This document shows, piece by piece, positions 37,001 to 45,457 of a DNA stretch of 64,000 bases. The stretch lies in the NCBI GenBank assembly GCA_016713905.1, contig JADJOE010000003.1, positions 248,001 through 312,000 on the forward strand, given 5' to 3'. The notes beneath the pieces are model-generated. The model made no database searches. It had not been told where the DNA came from and worked only from the letters and a program-made list of their open reading frames with translations. The DNA is from Candidatus Vicinibacter proximus (GTDB lineage Bacteria > Bacteroidota > Bacteroidia > Chitinophagales > Saprospiraceae). Positions within the stretch are counted from its first letter, which is position 1; each line of letters begins with the position of its first letter. Made by a program: the position numbers and the translations under genes.

Positions 37001-38944
37001 TTTACTGGCAAAAGCATATATAGTATCTGTATTTGAAATCCATACAGGAGGCTGAATTATTTTTTGAGCCAGACTGTCCGAATAAAATTCAATTTTAATG
37101 GTGGTGTCACCATTCTGTAATATTCGTTTAATATTTTCCAGATCAAATTCTGCATTGCCATTGCCATCATCGCAAATCTTGTCCAGTATTAAAGGTATGG
37201 CATTAAATTTCAATACCACCAGTTTGATTTGTACCGGAATAGACCTACATCCTTTTTCAAATACAACTGCGTAAATGGTTTTTGTGGAAGAGCGATATGG
37301 ACTCTTAATGGAAATAGAAGCCAGACTGTCTTCAAAATAAACAACACTGTCTGCTTTGACGCCACCTGTAACTTTACTAGCCAATTTTTCCAAATCAAAA
37401 ATTCCCGTTCCATCACCAAGGTCACATATGGTGTCACTTGATTTTCGTGACACAGGAGAAGGTCTGACAATTAAGTTTACAGGAACTGGATTAGATTCAC
37501 AATCTCCATTTGAAGTAACTGCATAAATGGTTGTCGTGCTTGTGGCGAAAGGAGGAAATATTTGCGAAGCTAAGGTGGGGTCTTCATAGAATGTAACTTT
37601 AGATCCCGGATTGGGTCCTCTGATAATGTTGATCAAATCAATTAAAGGAAAAGTTGCAATGCCAAAAAGTTCTTCACATAAAGTATCCGAGGCAGATCGA
37701 GCAAAGGGCATTTGCACCACAGTCAGTTTGATGGCAACCGGAGAAGACTTGCATCTGCCATCCACAACACGGGCATAAATCGTACCTGTGGAAGAATTAT
37801 AGGGCGATGTGATAGGAATAGATCCAGCAGCATCTTTGAAGTATTCTACAGTGCCAGGATTTCCATCAAGGACTTCCATATCTGCATTTTCTAAATTAAA
37901 AGTTGCTATGCCATTTCCAATCTCACAAGCTTCCAAGCCAGCAGGTTTTGCTTTTGGACATTTAACCGTAATCTCAAATCGCTCCGTGAATTCTTCCATG
38001 CAGCACATGGGATCTGGTTTGGGATTTATTATCCCTACTATTTCATAAGTTTTATCACACCAGGTTTTTGGAATTACATAGGTGAATGGATCTATCACAC
38101 TGATTGCAGGCACATAATTCCCGGCACCACTTACCGAAGCAGCGCAGCCTCCATTTGTAATGCCTCCGGCCCAGGCATCTCCATTACCCATCAACGCCGG
38201 ATCATCTGTGTCATACATAATAGTATTTCCACAAGCACAACCATTGACCGAAAATGTTTGTGTCCGAATTCCTGTTGAAGTAAAATTTGAAAAGCCACCT
38301 ATAGATCTTGAGCAGGCACTTGAACTCACATACACTTTCAAACCTAGTCCACATACAGCAGAAAAATCATAGGCGTAATTGGCACCAGCACTGGTGAAGA
38401 CTACCCAAATGGCATTGGCGGGTAAATTAAATCCTGCGCCAACTGAAGTGGCCATACATCCACCAACTAATCCAGCATTGCCACTTGCAATACCACAGGA
38501 TGTTCCAATATCACCATTCCCTGCTCCAACATTATTGTTTGCATCAAAATCAAATATAAGATTGCTTGTATTAAAACCTGATCCTGTCCAAATGACGATA
38601 AATTCATTCAGCTGTTCTGTGCCACAAGCATCTATCATAAATCCTATCAACTCAGGACATATTCTGCAATTTCCTCCGGGTGTAGTGATGTTCGCAGATC
38701 CAAATTTTGTTCCTTGCCCATTGTATGGATTGAAATCAGGTACATCATTAAAATAATATTCAATTTTTCCACCGTTAGGCAAATCAACGCCTCTTAAATT
38801 AATGGTAAAGGCTTCTCCTTCGCACATTTCACAAGATGGAGCACACGCTGGGGTGACCGTTGTCTGAGTAATTTCAGGACATTGGGCAATTAGGGTTCTG
38901 CAGATAGTGAAAAGAGGTAATAAAAACAAATACCTACAATTCAA
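34097..38944 (-). CDS. Giant T9SS type B (gliding-motility C-terminal domain) repeat protein
   Basis: 1615 residues. Signal peptide MNCRYLFLLPLFTICRTLIAQ, then a Cys-rich N-terminal region (about 22-330). Five modules of about 75 residues follow (each with a Cys, a FDLE-like strand, YxSSTxTIYA and a second Cys), then immunoglobulin-like segments, then seven modules of about 47 residues (LCxGDxxxxNxxxYD...GCDSIVxxxL) with one Cys pair each. The end is the type B sorting domain (FVPTGFSPNGDQVNDRFKI, IFDRWGELIYEE, NPGTFVFYLRI, GDINLVR). It is expected to be a long surface fibre or adhesin attached via the T9SS. The -7 box TATATTTG is at 38968-38961, 16 nt from the ATG. Confidence 0.9.
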   Translation of the reverse strand: MNCRYLFLLPLFTICRTLIAQCPEITQTTVTPACAPSCEMCEGEAFTINLRGVDLPNGGKIEYYFNDVPDFNPYNGQGTKFGSANITTPGGNCRICPELIGFMIDACGTEQLNEFIVIWTGSGFNTSNLIFDFDANNNVGAGNGDIGTSCGIASGNAGLVGGCMATSVGAGFNLPANAIWVVFTSAGANYAYDFSAVCGLGLKVYVSSSACSRSIGGFSNFTSTGIRTQTFSVNGCACGNTIMYDTDDPALMGNGDAWAGGITNGGCAASVSGAGNYVPAISVIDPFTYVIPKTWCDKTYEIVGIINPKPDPMCCMEEFTERFEITVKCPKAKPAGLEACEIGNGIATFNLENADMEVLDGNPGTVEYFKDAAGSIPITSPYNSSTGTIYARVVDGRCKSSPVAIKLTVVQMPFARSASDTLCEELFGIATFPLIDLINIIRGPNPGSKVTFYEDPTLASQIFPPFATSTTTIYAVTSNGDCESNPVPVNLIVRPSPVSRKSSDTICDLGDGTGIFDLEKLASKVTGGVKADSVVYFEDSLASISIKSPYRSSTKTIYAVVFEKGCRSIPVQIKLVVLKFNAIPLILDKICDDGNGNAEFDLENIKRILQNGDTTIKIEFYSDSLAQKIIQPPVWISNTDTIYAFASKENCSSNLVTIILEAISRPKANAAEMEKCADASGRAIFDLNEIKNLVNGGNGLFVGFAEDSLLKKLVSSPYTSSNDTLYGFTLDGNCFSKPVQIILKANPTPEFFPQKDTTVCGNFVLPEIKGKNLTVNVVYSTGPGGSGILYHAKDTIYQSGKVYLFDVNSGCIAEDSFNVLLSTPVNAGPNYNGSVCQGNTIDLNTLLNGADQGGYFVDPGNSNTLTGSTFNSSNQSGKTFNFTYILNAKGACPGDSSEIVVEVVESLSAGLDSSVTICDNEWLDLDSLRRNFNAGGIWIDTSSTGALMNTIWNASKSGPGKFQILYETGDGKICPKDNAAFTINIKSGIDIDPVTELIDCSYYVLPDIRGKNIPSDAAYYTGPNGTGQKFNSGDTIRTSTNLYAYATNPDYCTDQKPVVVSIEPLAETNYILRDLCAEDSLVIGGNIYNINRPKGRELLKSSQQTNCDSIVNIDLYFQAVINSKLKLDLCEGDFILVNNSRYDQFNAKGREVFNSGSFNGCDSIVDIELQYYPKPQADNYIDVCPGTSLSVNGSIYDAKRPEGTDTLRAASQNGCDSLVHTRLNFYKEAAFVFKRNLCKGDFILINGVRFDDKNSLLKDTLQNASFTGCDSLVDIRISFYPEATYDLKKTLCNNESITINGRIYNSSNPKGVELIKAGGQYGCDSIVNVDLSFQSEVKEIIRTDLCQGDTLTIGNKRYYENNLTSLDTIFGGAGGGCDSIVDVQVMLIRTPIGRLDTSLCKGETVVINGAIYDESHPSGFERIKLTGGTGCDSIVEINLDYVELKVNYTRVYQIGAGEQINLQVIPEFTPSLIQWLPSNSLTCSDCLNPIASPTADTDYTLILTDENGCQISLIISVKVVDDTDIFVPTGFSPNGDQVNDRFKIFSRNPNLTIEKLNIFDRWGELIYEETNVSIASQNGWDGTFKGLALNPGTFVFYLRIKETGRSLYGDINLVR

Positions 38945-38960
38945 AGGATTGGATTTGTTG

Positions 38961-38968
38961 CAAATATA
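38961..38968 (-). promoter_or_regulatory. -7 box (TATATTTG) of the giant type B gene
   Basis: CAAATATA on the plus strand. The gap to the start codon at 38944 is 16 nt, identical to the gaps before rpe and cas9, so the leader would be only about 10 nt. Confidence 0.55.
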
Positions 38969-39080
38969 AAGTTATTATTACAAAGGCAGCATGAATAAAT
39001 AGCAAATGAAATTTCAATTCATCTGCAATGGTTGAATGAAAAATTAAGGATGGACGAGTTTCTAAGGTAAGATTTCAAAA

Positions 39081-39581
39081 TCAATTTCGTTTTTTAAAAG
39101 GTCTCCAATGTTTCTTTTTCTTTTTTTCTTTGATCAAAATATAACGCAGACTGACGGCAGTGCTTGGTGTAAAATCCCCATCCCCATACCATATATTAAA
39201 AGAAGGTAAAAAGTCCCAGGATATGTTTAATCTGCTTATACTTAATTCTAATCCCACAATTCCGGAGAGGCCGGATGGATAAATTTTTGCCGAATCATTT
39301 AAATAATTCCAGTGAATACCACCACCATAATACATGTTTAATCTGCGACCAAGTATGGGATGATGTTTCTCTGCAAGAACTTTCAGTCCGAGGTCTTTGT
39401 TACGCCAACTGCTGAGTAGTATCCCTTCAATGCTCCATTCTTTAGCTATTCTTTGTTGAAGACTTAAACCCGTTTCTTCACCAAGTCTCGCACCAAGACT
39501 GGTCACATACTTTTGAGCAACCAGCCCATGAACAGACACCAACAACAAAAAAATGGTTAACACAAATATTTTCTTCAACAT
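39081..39581 (-). CDS. Small outer-membrane beta-barrel-like protein
   Basis: 166 residues with signal peptide (MLKKIFVLTIFLLLVSVHGLVAQ). The mature part shows about eight alternating strands (YVTSLGARLGEETGLSLQQ, WSIEGILLSSW, RLNMYYGGGIHWNY, GLSGIVGLELSI, TAVSLRYILI). It ends in a strongly basic tail (KEKKKKKHWRPFKKRN), unusual for a barrel terminus. No family recognised. It is probably monocistronic, convergent with nothing and divergent from rpe. Confidence 0.65.
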   Translation of the reverse strand: MLKKIFVLTIFLLLVSVHGLVAQKYVTSLGARLGEETGLSLQQRIAKEWSIEGILLSSWRNKDLGLKVLAEKHHPILGRRLNMYYGGGIHWNYLNDSAKIYPSGLSGIVGLELSISRLNISWDFLPSFNIWYGDGDFTPSTAVSLRYILIKEKKKKKHWRPFKKRN

Positions 39582-39733
39582 TATTTCCTACCGGTAAATA
39601 TGGTTTAAAAAATTATCCAAAACGAATGTAAGATCAATAACGAAGCAGATTCACTTCCAGATATACTTTGTAGAAAAATTATATTTTGTACACCAGACCA
39701 ATGGATTTCTTTTGCTTTTTAAGTTGAGGTTCT

Positions 39734-39764
39734 TTTGCAGGCATATATATAAGGACTATCTTTG
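39734..39764 (+). promoter_or_regulatory. rpe promoter (TTTG-N19-TATCTTTG)
   Basis: TTTG 39734-39737 and TATCTTTG 39757-39764, the best consensus promoter outside the CRISPR locus. The ATG lies 16 nt after the box. It serves as an internal reference for the promoters proposed in the repeats and before cas9. Confidence 0.7.
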
Positions 39765-39780
39765 TGCTTTAAATCAGCAT

Positions 39781-40452
39781 ATGCCTTCACATCTCATCTC
39801 TCCTTCTTTACTTTCCTGCGACTTTCTCCGAATAGGAGAAGAAATTGAAATGATTAACAACAGTGAAGCAGATTGGCTGCATCTTGATGTTATGGATGGA
39901 TCCTTTGTGCCCAACATTTCCTTTGGACTTCCTGTCATTTCAGCCATAAAAAAAGTTTGTACAAAGGTTTTGGATGTTCATCTTATGATCCGTGAACCGG
40001 AAAAGTATATTCGTTCTTTCAGAGATGCCGGAGCGGATCAGATCACCGTACATTATGAAGCTTGTACGCATTTGCACAGAACTTTGCAGGAGATCAGAAA
40101 TACAGGGGCTAAAGCAGGCGTTGCCATCAATCCCCACACACCAGTCCATTTGTTGTTTGATGTGTTGGAGGAATTGGATTTGGTTATTGTCATGTCTGTG
40201 AATCCCGGTTTTGGTGGACAAAAATTTATTTACCGTTCCTTAGAAAAAATCAAGGCATTAAGAGAAGAGATTATTTCGAGAAATCTGGATATCGATATTG
40301 AAGTGGATGGCGGGGTAGGGCTACAGAATGCAGAAAAAATACTTCAGGCAGGCGCCAATGTTTTAGTAGCTGGAAATGCCGTATTTTCTGCCGAATCACC
40401 GCGCAAGGCCATCGAACAATTGAAGTGTATCGGCGTAGAAAATTTAATGTGA
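39781..40452 (+). CDS. rpe: Ribulose-phosphate 3-epimerase
   Basis: 223 residues. A TIM-barrel enzyme interconverting ribulose 5-phosphate and xylulose 5-phosphate in the pentose phosphate pathway. Signatures: ISPSLLSCDFLRIGEEI, WLHLDVMDGSFVPNISFG, VHLMI, MSVNPGFGGQKFI and VDGGVG. The open frame begins 69 bp upstream, but the start at 39781 is set by the promoter box and by homology (MPSHLISPSLLS). Its end overlaps the earliest possible start of the next gene, so the two are probably co-transcribed. Confidence 0.96.
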   Translation: MPSHLISPSLLSCDFLRIGEEIEMINNSEADWLHLDVMDGSFVPNISFGLPVISAIKKVCTKVLDVHLMIREPEKYIRSFRDAGADQITVHYEACTHLHRTLQEIRNTGAKAGVAINPHTPVHLLFDVLEELDLVIVMSVNPGFGGQKFIYRSLEKIKALREEIISRNLDIDIEVDGGVGLQNAEKILQAGANVLVAGNAVFSAESPRKAIEQLKCIGVENLM

Positions 40453-40472
40453 TTTTATTCGTTCAACAGAAC

Positions 40473-42998
40473 ATGCCAGTACTTCCACGCAAGGTTCTTT
40501 TGTTTCTTTTTTATGTGCTTTCCACAAATACTTTAATTTTTGGGCAGGGAATTATCAGTGGCGTAATTCGGGATGAACATTCCGGTCTTGGTCTTGAATT
40601 TGCAACCGTGTTTGTGCCTGAATATCCATATTTTACGGAAACAGACGGCAATGGAAAATTTGAATTAAAAGTTCCAGCTCTGAAAAAATGCATCATTAAA
40701 GTAAGCAGAGTAGGGTACATTAGCCAGGAAACACAGTTAAAAGATTGGAAAGGTGAAGGGCGCATTACTTTAGATTTTAATTTAAAATGGATAGAAAATC
40801 AGGAGGTCTTGATCAAGGATCGAAAATCTGAAGATGCAGGTACCATTCGTGAGAAAGGTAGTTCATTTGAATTTTTACCAACTGCTTCCGGTCAGTTTGA
40901 AAATATTTTACCAAGTATTGGTCTTGGTGTTAGAGCAAGCGCCGGTGGAGAATTATCCAGTCAATACAGTGTAAGAGGTGGAAGCTATGATGAAAATCTG
41001 GTCTACGTGAATGATTTTGAAATATTCAGACCGCAACTCATCAGAAATGGACAACAAGAAGGATTGTCTTTTCCAAATCCTGATTTGATCAGAGAATTAA
41101 GTTTTTCTTCTGGTGGATTTGAAGCCAGGTACGGAGATAAGCAATCCTCTGTATTAGATATTAAATACAAGATTCCGGATTCACTAAAATACAGTTTTTC
41201 TGCAAGCCTTTTGGGTTTTTCCGCACATCTGGAAGGTGCAGCTTTTAATGCCAAAAAAACCAATGCGAAGAAACTTAGATACCTCATTGGCGCTCGTTAT
41301 AAAACAAATCAATATTTATTAAATTCACAGGATATCAAAGGGGAATACCAACCTGACTTTGTAGATGTGCAATCTCATCTAAGTTATGATTTTAATCCTT
41401 CCTGGCAATTGTCGTGGATAGGAAACATCAACAGGGCGCGATTTAGTTTGATCCCTGAATCAAGTTCTCAGGCAAAGGGTTCTTTCTTTTTTGTTCTGCG
41501 ATTGAACACCTATTACGAAGGGAAAGAGGAAAGTTATTTTAATCAATCCATGACCGGAATCAGTCTGCTTTATTTTCCAAAGAGGGTGAAAAATCCATAT
41601 TACTTTAAATGGATTTCTTCTTTTTACCAGGGAGAAGAAGCTGAGCAATTCGATGTTTTAGGATATTACCGTTTGGTTGAAATTGAAAACGATGAAAAGG
41701 ATCAGGACGGAAGAGAAGTTAAATTATGGGGTGAAGGAACGCAGCATCTGAACGGCAGAAATTATCTGAACAATATGGTACATCTTCATGAGTTGCGAGG
41801 TGGTTACCAGATGAATAATTTGTCCAGTGGGAATGCACATTTTATACAATACGGAAGCTCTGTAAGATTTGAGACATTTGATGACCAGTTGAAAGAATGG
41901 GAACGCATTGATTCTGCGGGGTATTCTATTCCTTTGCATGGAGATTCTATTATTTTGGATAGATCGGTACGTGCAAATAATCAATTCAACAATCAGAAGT
42001 ATGCATTCTGGATTCAGGATGTTTTGCAATGGGCATATTCTTCGAAAACACATCTTCACATTACGCCCGGACTGAGAGCACATTACAACCAACTCAATGA
42101 TGAATTCCTCCTTAGCCCGAGATTGAAAGTAGAGTTTGTACCTATTGGATCTCAACAAAATATTAGATATTGGTTTTCCACAGGTTTGTATCCGCAGGTT
42201 TCTTTTTATAGAGAAATGAGAGACCTGGATGGGTTTATAAATAAAGACCTGAAGGCACAAAAATCTTTTCATCTGATAGGTGGATTTAAGATGGATTTTT
42301 TATGGCCTAAAATGAGTACGTCAAGATTCAGATGGATATCTGAAATTTATTATAAGAAACTATGGGATGTAGTGAGTTATGACCTGGATAATGTCCGAAT
42401 ACGGTATTCTGGTCTGAATGATGCCCAGGCTTATGCAATCGGATGGGACAATAGAATCAATGGAGAGTTTGTGCCGGGAGCCGAGTCATGGGTCAATCTG
42501 TCTTTTTTAAGAACCAGAGAAAGTCTCGATGGCATTCAGCATCTTAGGCAATCCGACGATCCAAATATTCCAAAGGAAATAAAAGATGTGCCTCGGCCAA
42601 CGGATCAGTTGTTTGCACTCAGCTTGTTTTTTCAGGATTATCTGCCAAAAAATAAGAATTTTAAAATGCACATGCAGACCACAGTGGCTAGTGGGCTTCC
42701 TTATGGATTCCGGGAAGAGAACGAGATATACCGAAACGCTTACAGATTTAAACCCTACCATAGGGTAGATATTGGCTTTTCTGCATTACTCTGGGATGAG
42801 TCAAGGAGAAATCAGCGTCCAAATCATTTTTTGAGATTTTCAAAAAAAACCTGGGTAAGTGTGGAGGTTTTTAATTTGTTGAAAGTAAGGAATGAGGCCT
42901 CAGTTCGATGGATTAAATCCATTTATAATTACCAGTTTGCCATTCCTAATTATTTGACATCCAGAAGAATAAATCTAAGATTAAGGATAGATTTTTAG
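40473..42998 (+). CDS. TonB-dependent receptor / outer-membrane protein with carboxypeptidase-regulatory domain
   Basis: 841 residues from Met 40473; an earlier Met at 40425 would overlap rpe by 28 bp and lengthen the signal peptide. MPVLPRKVLLFLFYVLSTNTLIFGQ is the signal. Residues about 27-110 are a carboxypeptidase-regulatory-like domain (ISGVIRDEHSGLGLEFATV). A plug-like part follows (YSVRGGSYDENLVYVNDFEIFRP, SSGGFEARYGDKQSSVLDI), then a barrel ending in RRINLRLRIDF. The form ILPSIGLGVRASAGGE and RGGSYDEN is typical of Bacteroidota SusC-unlike receptors. Ligand unknown. It lies 20 bp after rpe without a functional link. Confidence 0.88.
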   Translation: MPVLPRKVLLFLFYVLSTNTLIFGQGIISGVIRDEHSGLGLEFATVFVPEYPYFTETDGNGKFELKVPALKKCIIKVSRVGYISQETQLKDWKGEGRITLDFNLKWIENQEVLIKDRKSEDAGTIREKGSSFEFLPTASGQFENILPSIGLGVRASAGGELSSQYSVRGGSYDENLVYVNDFEIFRPQLIRNGQQEGLSFPNPDLIRELSFSSGGFEARYGDKQSSVLDIKYKIPDSLKYSFSASLLGFSAHLEGAAFNAKKTNAKKLRYLIGARYKTNQYLLNSQDIKGEYQPDFVDVQSHLSYDFNPSWQLSWIGNINRARFSLIPESSSQAKGSFFFVLRLNTYYEGKEESYFNQSMTGISLLYFPKRVKNPYYFKWISSFYQGEEAEQFDVLGYYRLVEIENDEKDQDGREVKLWGEGTQHLNGRNYLNNMVHLHELRGGYQMNNLSSGNAHFIQYGSSVRFETFDDQLKEWERIDSAGYSIPLHGDSIILDRSVRANNQFNNQKYAFWIQDVLQWAYSSKTHLHITPGLRAHYNQLNDEFLLSPRLKVEFVPIGSQQNIRYWFSTGLYPQVSFYREMRDLDGFINKDLKAQKSFHLIGGFKMDFLWPKMSTSRFRWISEIYYKKLWDVVSYDLDNVRIRYSGLNDAQAYAIGWDNRINGEFVPGAESWVNLSFLRTRESLDGIQHLRQSDDPNIPKEIKDVPRPTDQLFALSLFFQDYLPKNKNFKMHMQTTVASGLPYGFREENEIYRNAYRFKPYHRVDIGFSALLWDESRRNQRPNHFLRFSKKTWVSVEVFNLLKVRNEASVRWIKSIYNYQFAIPNYLTSRRINLRLRIDF

Positions 42999-43091
42999 TA
43001 AAAACAATTGTTGTTCCTTGGTTTAAGTTGTTGAAAATCAGATTCTTGAAATTTTATTTAGAACTTTTTAGCAAGAATGGGATTAAAGTTT

Positions 43092-43099
43092 TACCTTTG
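43092..43099 (+). promoter_or_regulatory. -7 box (TACCTTTG) of rpsP
   Basis: TACCTTTG is 73 nt upstream of the rpsP start; a TTTA about 21 nt further up may act as -33. The leader of about 65 nt contains GC-rich parts (AAGCCCATATGGCCGG) that could fold, but I see no known S16 leader motif. Confidence 0.5.
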
Positions 43100-43172
43100 C
43101 AGCCGCTAAAGCCCATATGGCCGGTTAATCCGGGTGAATGGGTAATGGTCTAACATTTAAAAAATCTAACAA

Positions 43173-43721
43173 ATGGCCGTAAAAATCAGATTACAGCGTA
43201 AAGGGCGTAAAAAAGCTCCTTTTTACCACATCGTGGTAGCAAATTCCCGATCTCCTAGAGATGGAAAATTTATTGAAAGAATTGGATCCTACAATCCGAT
43301 TTCAGTTCCTGCCACTATCGACATCGATAGAGACAAGGCTTTTGATTGGTTGATGAAAGGTGCGGAACCTACAGATACTGTAAAGGCAATTCTGCGTTAT
43401 AAAGGGGTAATGTATCGGAAGCACCTGTCCAAAGGGGTAGCTAAAGGCGCTTTTGATCAAGAGAAAGCAGACCAGCTTTATAATGACTGGATTGAAAAGA
43501 AGGAAGGCTTGATTAACCTGAAAGTCGAAACCAGAAAATCTGAAATCGAGAACATGCATAAATCCATGACTGCGGTTACCAAAGCAAAGGCTGCAAAGGT
43601 GGTTGAAGTAGTGGAAGAAGCTTCCGAGCCTGTTTCAGAGGAATCTACCATCGAAGCATCTGACTCAGCTGCGGGGGATGCTGCCGCAGAAAATAACGAA
43701 GAAGCTAAAGCTGAAGAATAA
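43173..43721 (+). CDS. rpsP: 30S ribosomal protein S16 with long acidic tail
   Basis: 182 residues, about twice the usual 80-90. The N-terminal part is standard S16 ([40 protein letters not shown]). Residues about 80-140 form a Lys-rich helical extension. The last 45 are Ala/Glu-rich ([16 protein letters not shown]... to EEAKAEE). Extended S16 is common in Bacteroidota. The usual neighbour rimM is absent. A terminator-like hairpin follows at 43820-43850. Confidence 0.95.
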   Translation: MAVKIRLQRKGRKKAPFYHIVVANSRSPRDGKFIERIGSYNPISVPATIDIDRDKAFDWLMKGAEPTDTVKAILRYKGVMYRKHLSKGVAKGAFDQEKADQLYNDWIEKKEGLINLKVETRKSEIENMHKSMTAVTKAKAAKVVEVVEEASEPVSEESTIEASDSAAGDAAAENNEEAKAEE

Positions 43722-43819
43722 TATTCTTTCGTTTACGGTATTTGTGTGATTATTTACTGAATATCTTAAACATTAAGGAATAATATTCTAAAAAGACATA
43801 AATATTAAGAATATATTTA

Positions 43820-43853
43820 GACCTGGGAGGTGGTAAAACCTTCCGGGTCTTGT
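43820..43853 (+). terminator. Probable rpsP terminator
   Basis: GACCTGGGAGG, loop TGGTAAAA, CCTTCCGGGTC with a few mismatches, followed by TTGTT. The U-tail is weak, so partial read-through to the next gene is possible. Confidence 0.6.
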
Positions 43854-43878
43854 TATTAAACCTTCAAATGAAATTGCC

Positions 43879-45264
43879 ATGCAGGAATTAGAAATGGATT
43901 ACAAAGAAAGATTACAGGCTGTAGCTGAAGTGATTCAGAGTTCAGATGAACTAGCAGCTTATCTTGAAGAAGAAACTCCCGAGTTGTACAAGACCCTCCA
44001 GGAAGCATATGAACCCTTGGTTGCAGAAATATATCAGGAAGTAGCGGATGATCATCCCTTACAAATTCTTGAATTGGAAAAAGTGTTATTGAATCCTTTT
44101 TTTGAAGGCTTGTTTTTACCGAGAATCTTAGGTTATAGTGTTCTGAGAGGTGAAATAAATGAGGAAATAAAATACAGCCGTCCCCAGGAGCATTTTAAGG
44201 AAGTTTTGGTAGCAATAGCGAACTCAACCAATTTTGATGTCATCAAACAAAGAATTGGACAAACCGTCCAATTGGGGTTTTCATTAAGTAGCGATATCTG
44301 GATTGCCTCACTCCTCGATAGAATTGAAAATAAAAAGGTAAAGGCATTTCTGCAAAGCATGAAATTGGATAGATTCAGAGATACACAAGAAAGACACAAC
44401 TTTTACCTGAGATACAAAAAGCAATTTGCGCATTACAACTTCCTTACCTGCGTTTTTCCGCAATCTGTTGGAGAACTGAAAGTGGAGTTCGAATCTCTGA
44501 AGAATTTCCTTTGGAGCAGGCTTAACTTTAAATCCAAGCACGAAAATTACATTAAAGAAATTCATGAATTGGTTTCAAAAAAGGAGTTTTATAAAGAATC
44601 TGAATTCCTTGAATTGCTTGCAATTGTGGCTAATTTCATAAATCTTGGGGATAAGGAAAACCAATATCTAGCATCTGCCATAAATGAGGTAAGAACAATT
44701 AATCCACAATTTGCCAACCAATATTTCGCATTTCTCAAAAAGAGTTACAAGGAGGGAACAAAGTTTGGACTTAAAGCAGACAGTAAGTTTTATGAACTTC
44801 TGGATAAAAGTAAGAATGATGATTTGGTCAAATTTTACAAATTGTTGGAAACCATTCACACCAAAGGATTTGTCCATGAAGATGCAATAGATGCGGTTAA
44901 TGCATTTTATGCTCAATACGAAGGAATGTCCATCAATAATGAATGTCTGAGATTGGCTATACTCCAACAATTTGGCAATGTGGTTGAAAATCTTACAGAA
45001 CCAGAATACCTTTCATTCTTTGAAATCAGTAAGACTTTTGCAACCTACATGAATATTTTTGACAATTCTGCATTCAATCAGGATGTCGAAGGAATGAGTA
45101 TGAAATACATCCAAAAGCTCTTGGCTTTTTACCAGGACAAGAGAAGCAGGGAGTATCAGGATGTAAAAAGATTTGTCAGCACCAGCTTTACAGAATATGA
45201 GTTCATGACCGAAAAAGAAGTGGTGGATTTGTTTAAAATCAAGAGAAAAAAGAAAGGGGAGTAA
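43879..45264 (+). CDS. Hypothetical helical protein, 461 aa
   Basis: Not recognised. No signal peptide or membrane segment. Nearly all of it is predicted helical and charged, beginning with Glu-rich MQELEMDYKERLQAVAEVIQ and ending in basic FKIKRKKKGE. Aromatic-rich helices (HFKEVLVAIANSTNFDV, RHNFYLRYKKQFAHYNFL) suggest a helical-repeat cytoplasmic protein. A second start is possible at 43894. It is downstream of rpsP with a leaky terminator between. It looks like a conserved protein of this lineage, with no function that can be read from the sequence. Confidence 0.7.
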   Translation: MQELEMDYKERLQAVAEVIQSSDELAAYLEEETPELYKTLQEAYEPLVAEIYQEVADDHPLQILELEKVLLNPFFEGLFLPRILGYSVLRGEINEEIKYSRPQEHFKEVLVAIANSTNFDVIKQRIGQTVQLGFSLSSDIWIASLLDRIENKKVKAFLQSMKLDRFRDTQERHNFYLRYKKQFAHYNFLTCVFPQSVGELKVEFESLKNFLWSRLNFKSKHENYIKEIHELVSKKEFYKESEFLELLAIVANFINLGDKENQYLASAINEVRTINPQFANQYFAFLKKSYKEGTKFGLKADSKFYELLDKSKNDDLVKFYKLLETIHTKGFVHEDAIDAVNAFYAQYEGMSINNECLRLAILQQFGNVVENLTEPEYLSFFEISKTFATYMNIFDNSAFNQDVEGMSMKYIQKLLAFYQDKRSREYQDVKRFVSTSFTEYEFMTEKEVVDLFKIKRKKKGE

Positions 45265-45410
45265 TGCAAATTCGTATTTCACTCTTGAACTTTTGTGGAT
45301 TTGTACATAAATTTTAATAATATTATATTATTATTTAATATGTTACACATTCTATAGTAGTGGATTAATTAATTGTTCTGCATTAATTTTACTTTCCTTA
45401 GTCCTTGCTG

Positions 45411-45418
45411 TAAATTTG
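45411..45418 (+). promoter_or_regulatory. -7 box (TAAATTTG) of the SPOR-kdsA-oxidoreductase operon
   Basis: TAAATTTG lies 39 nt before the TTG start at 45458 and after a stop-rich gap, supporting both the operon start and the unusual start codon. Confidence 0.5.
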
Positions 45419-45457
45419 GGATCATTTTTTGCTGTAAGAGGCTAAATATTCTGGACT

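Noticed and set aside
41724..42272. 182-aa open frame on the minus strand inside the TonB receptor gene
   Set aside because: Shadow frame: the plus-strand frame has clear receptor domains; the shadow has no recognisable domain or promoter.
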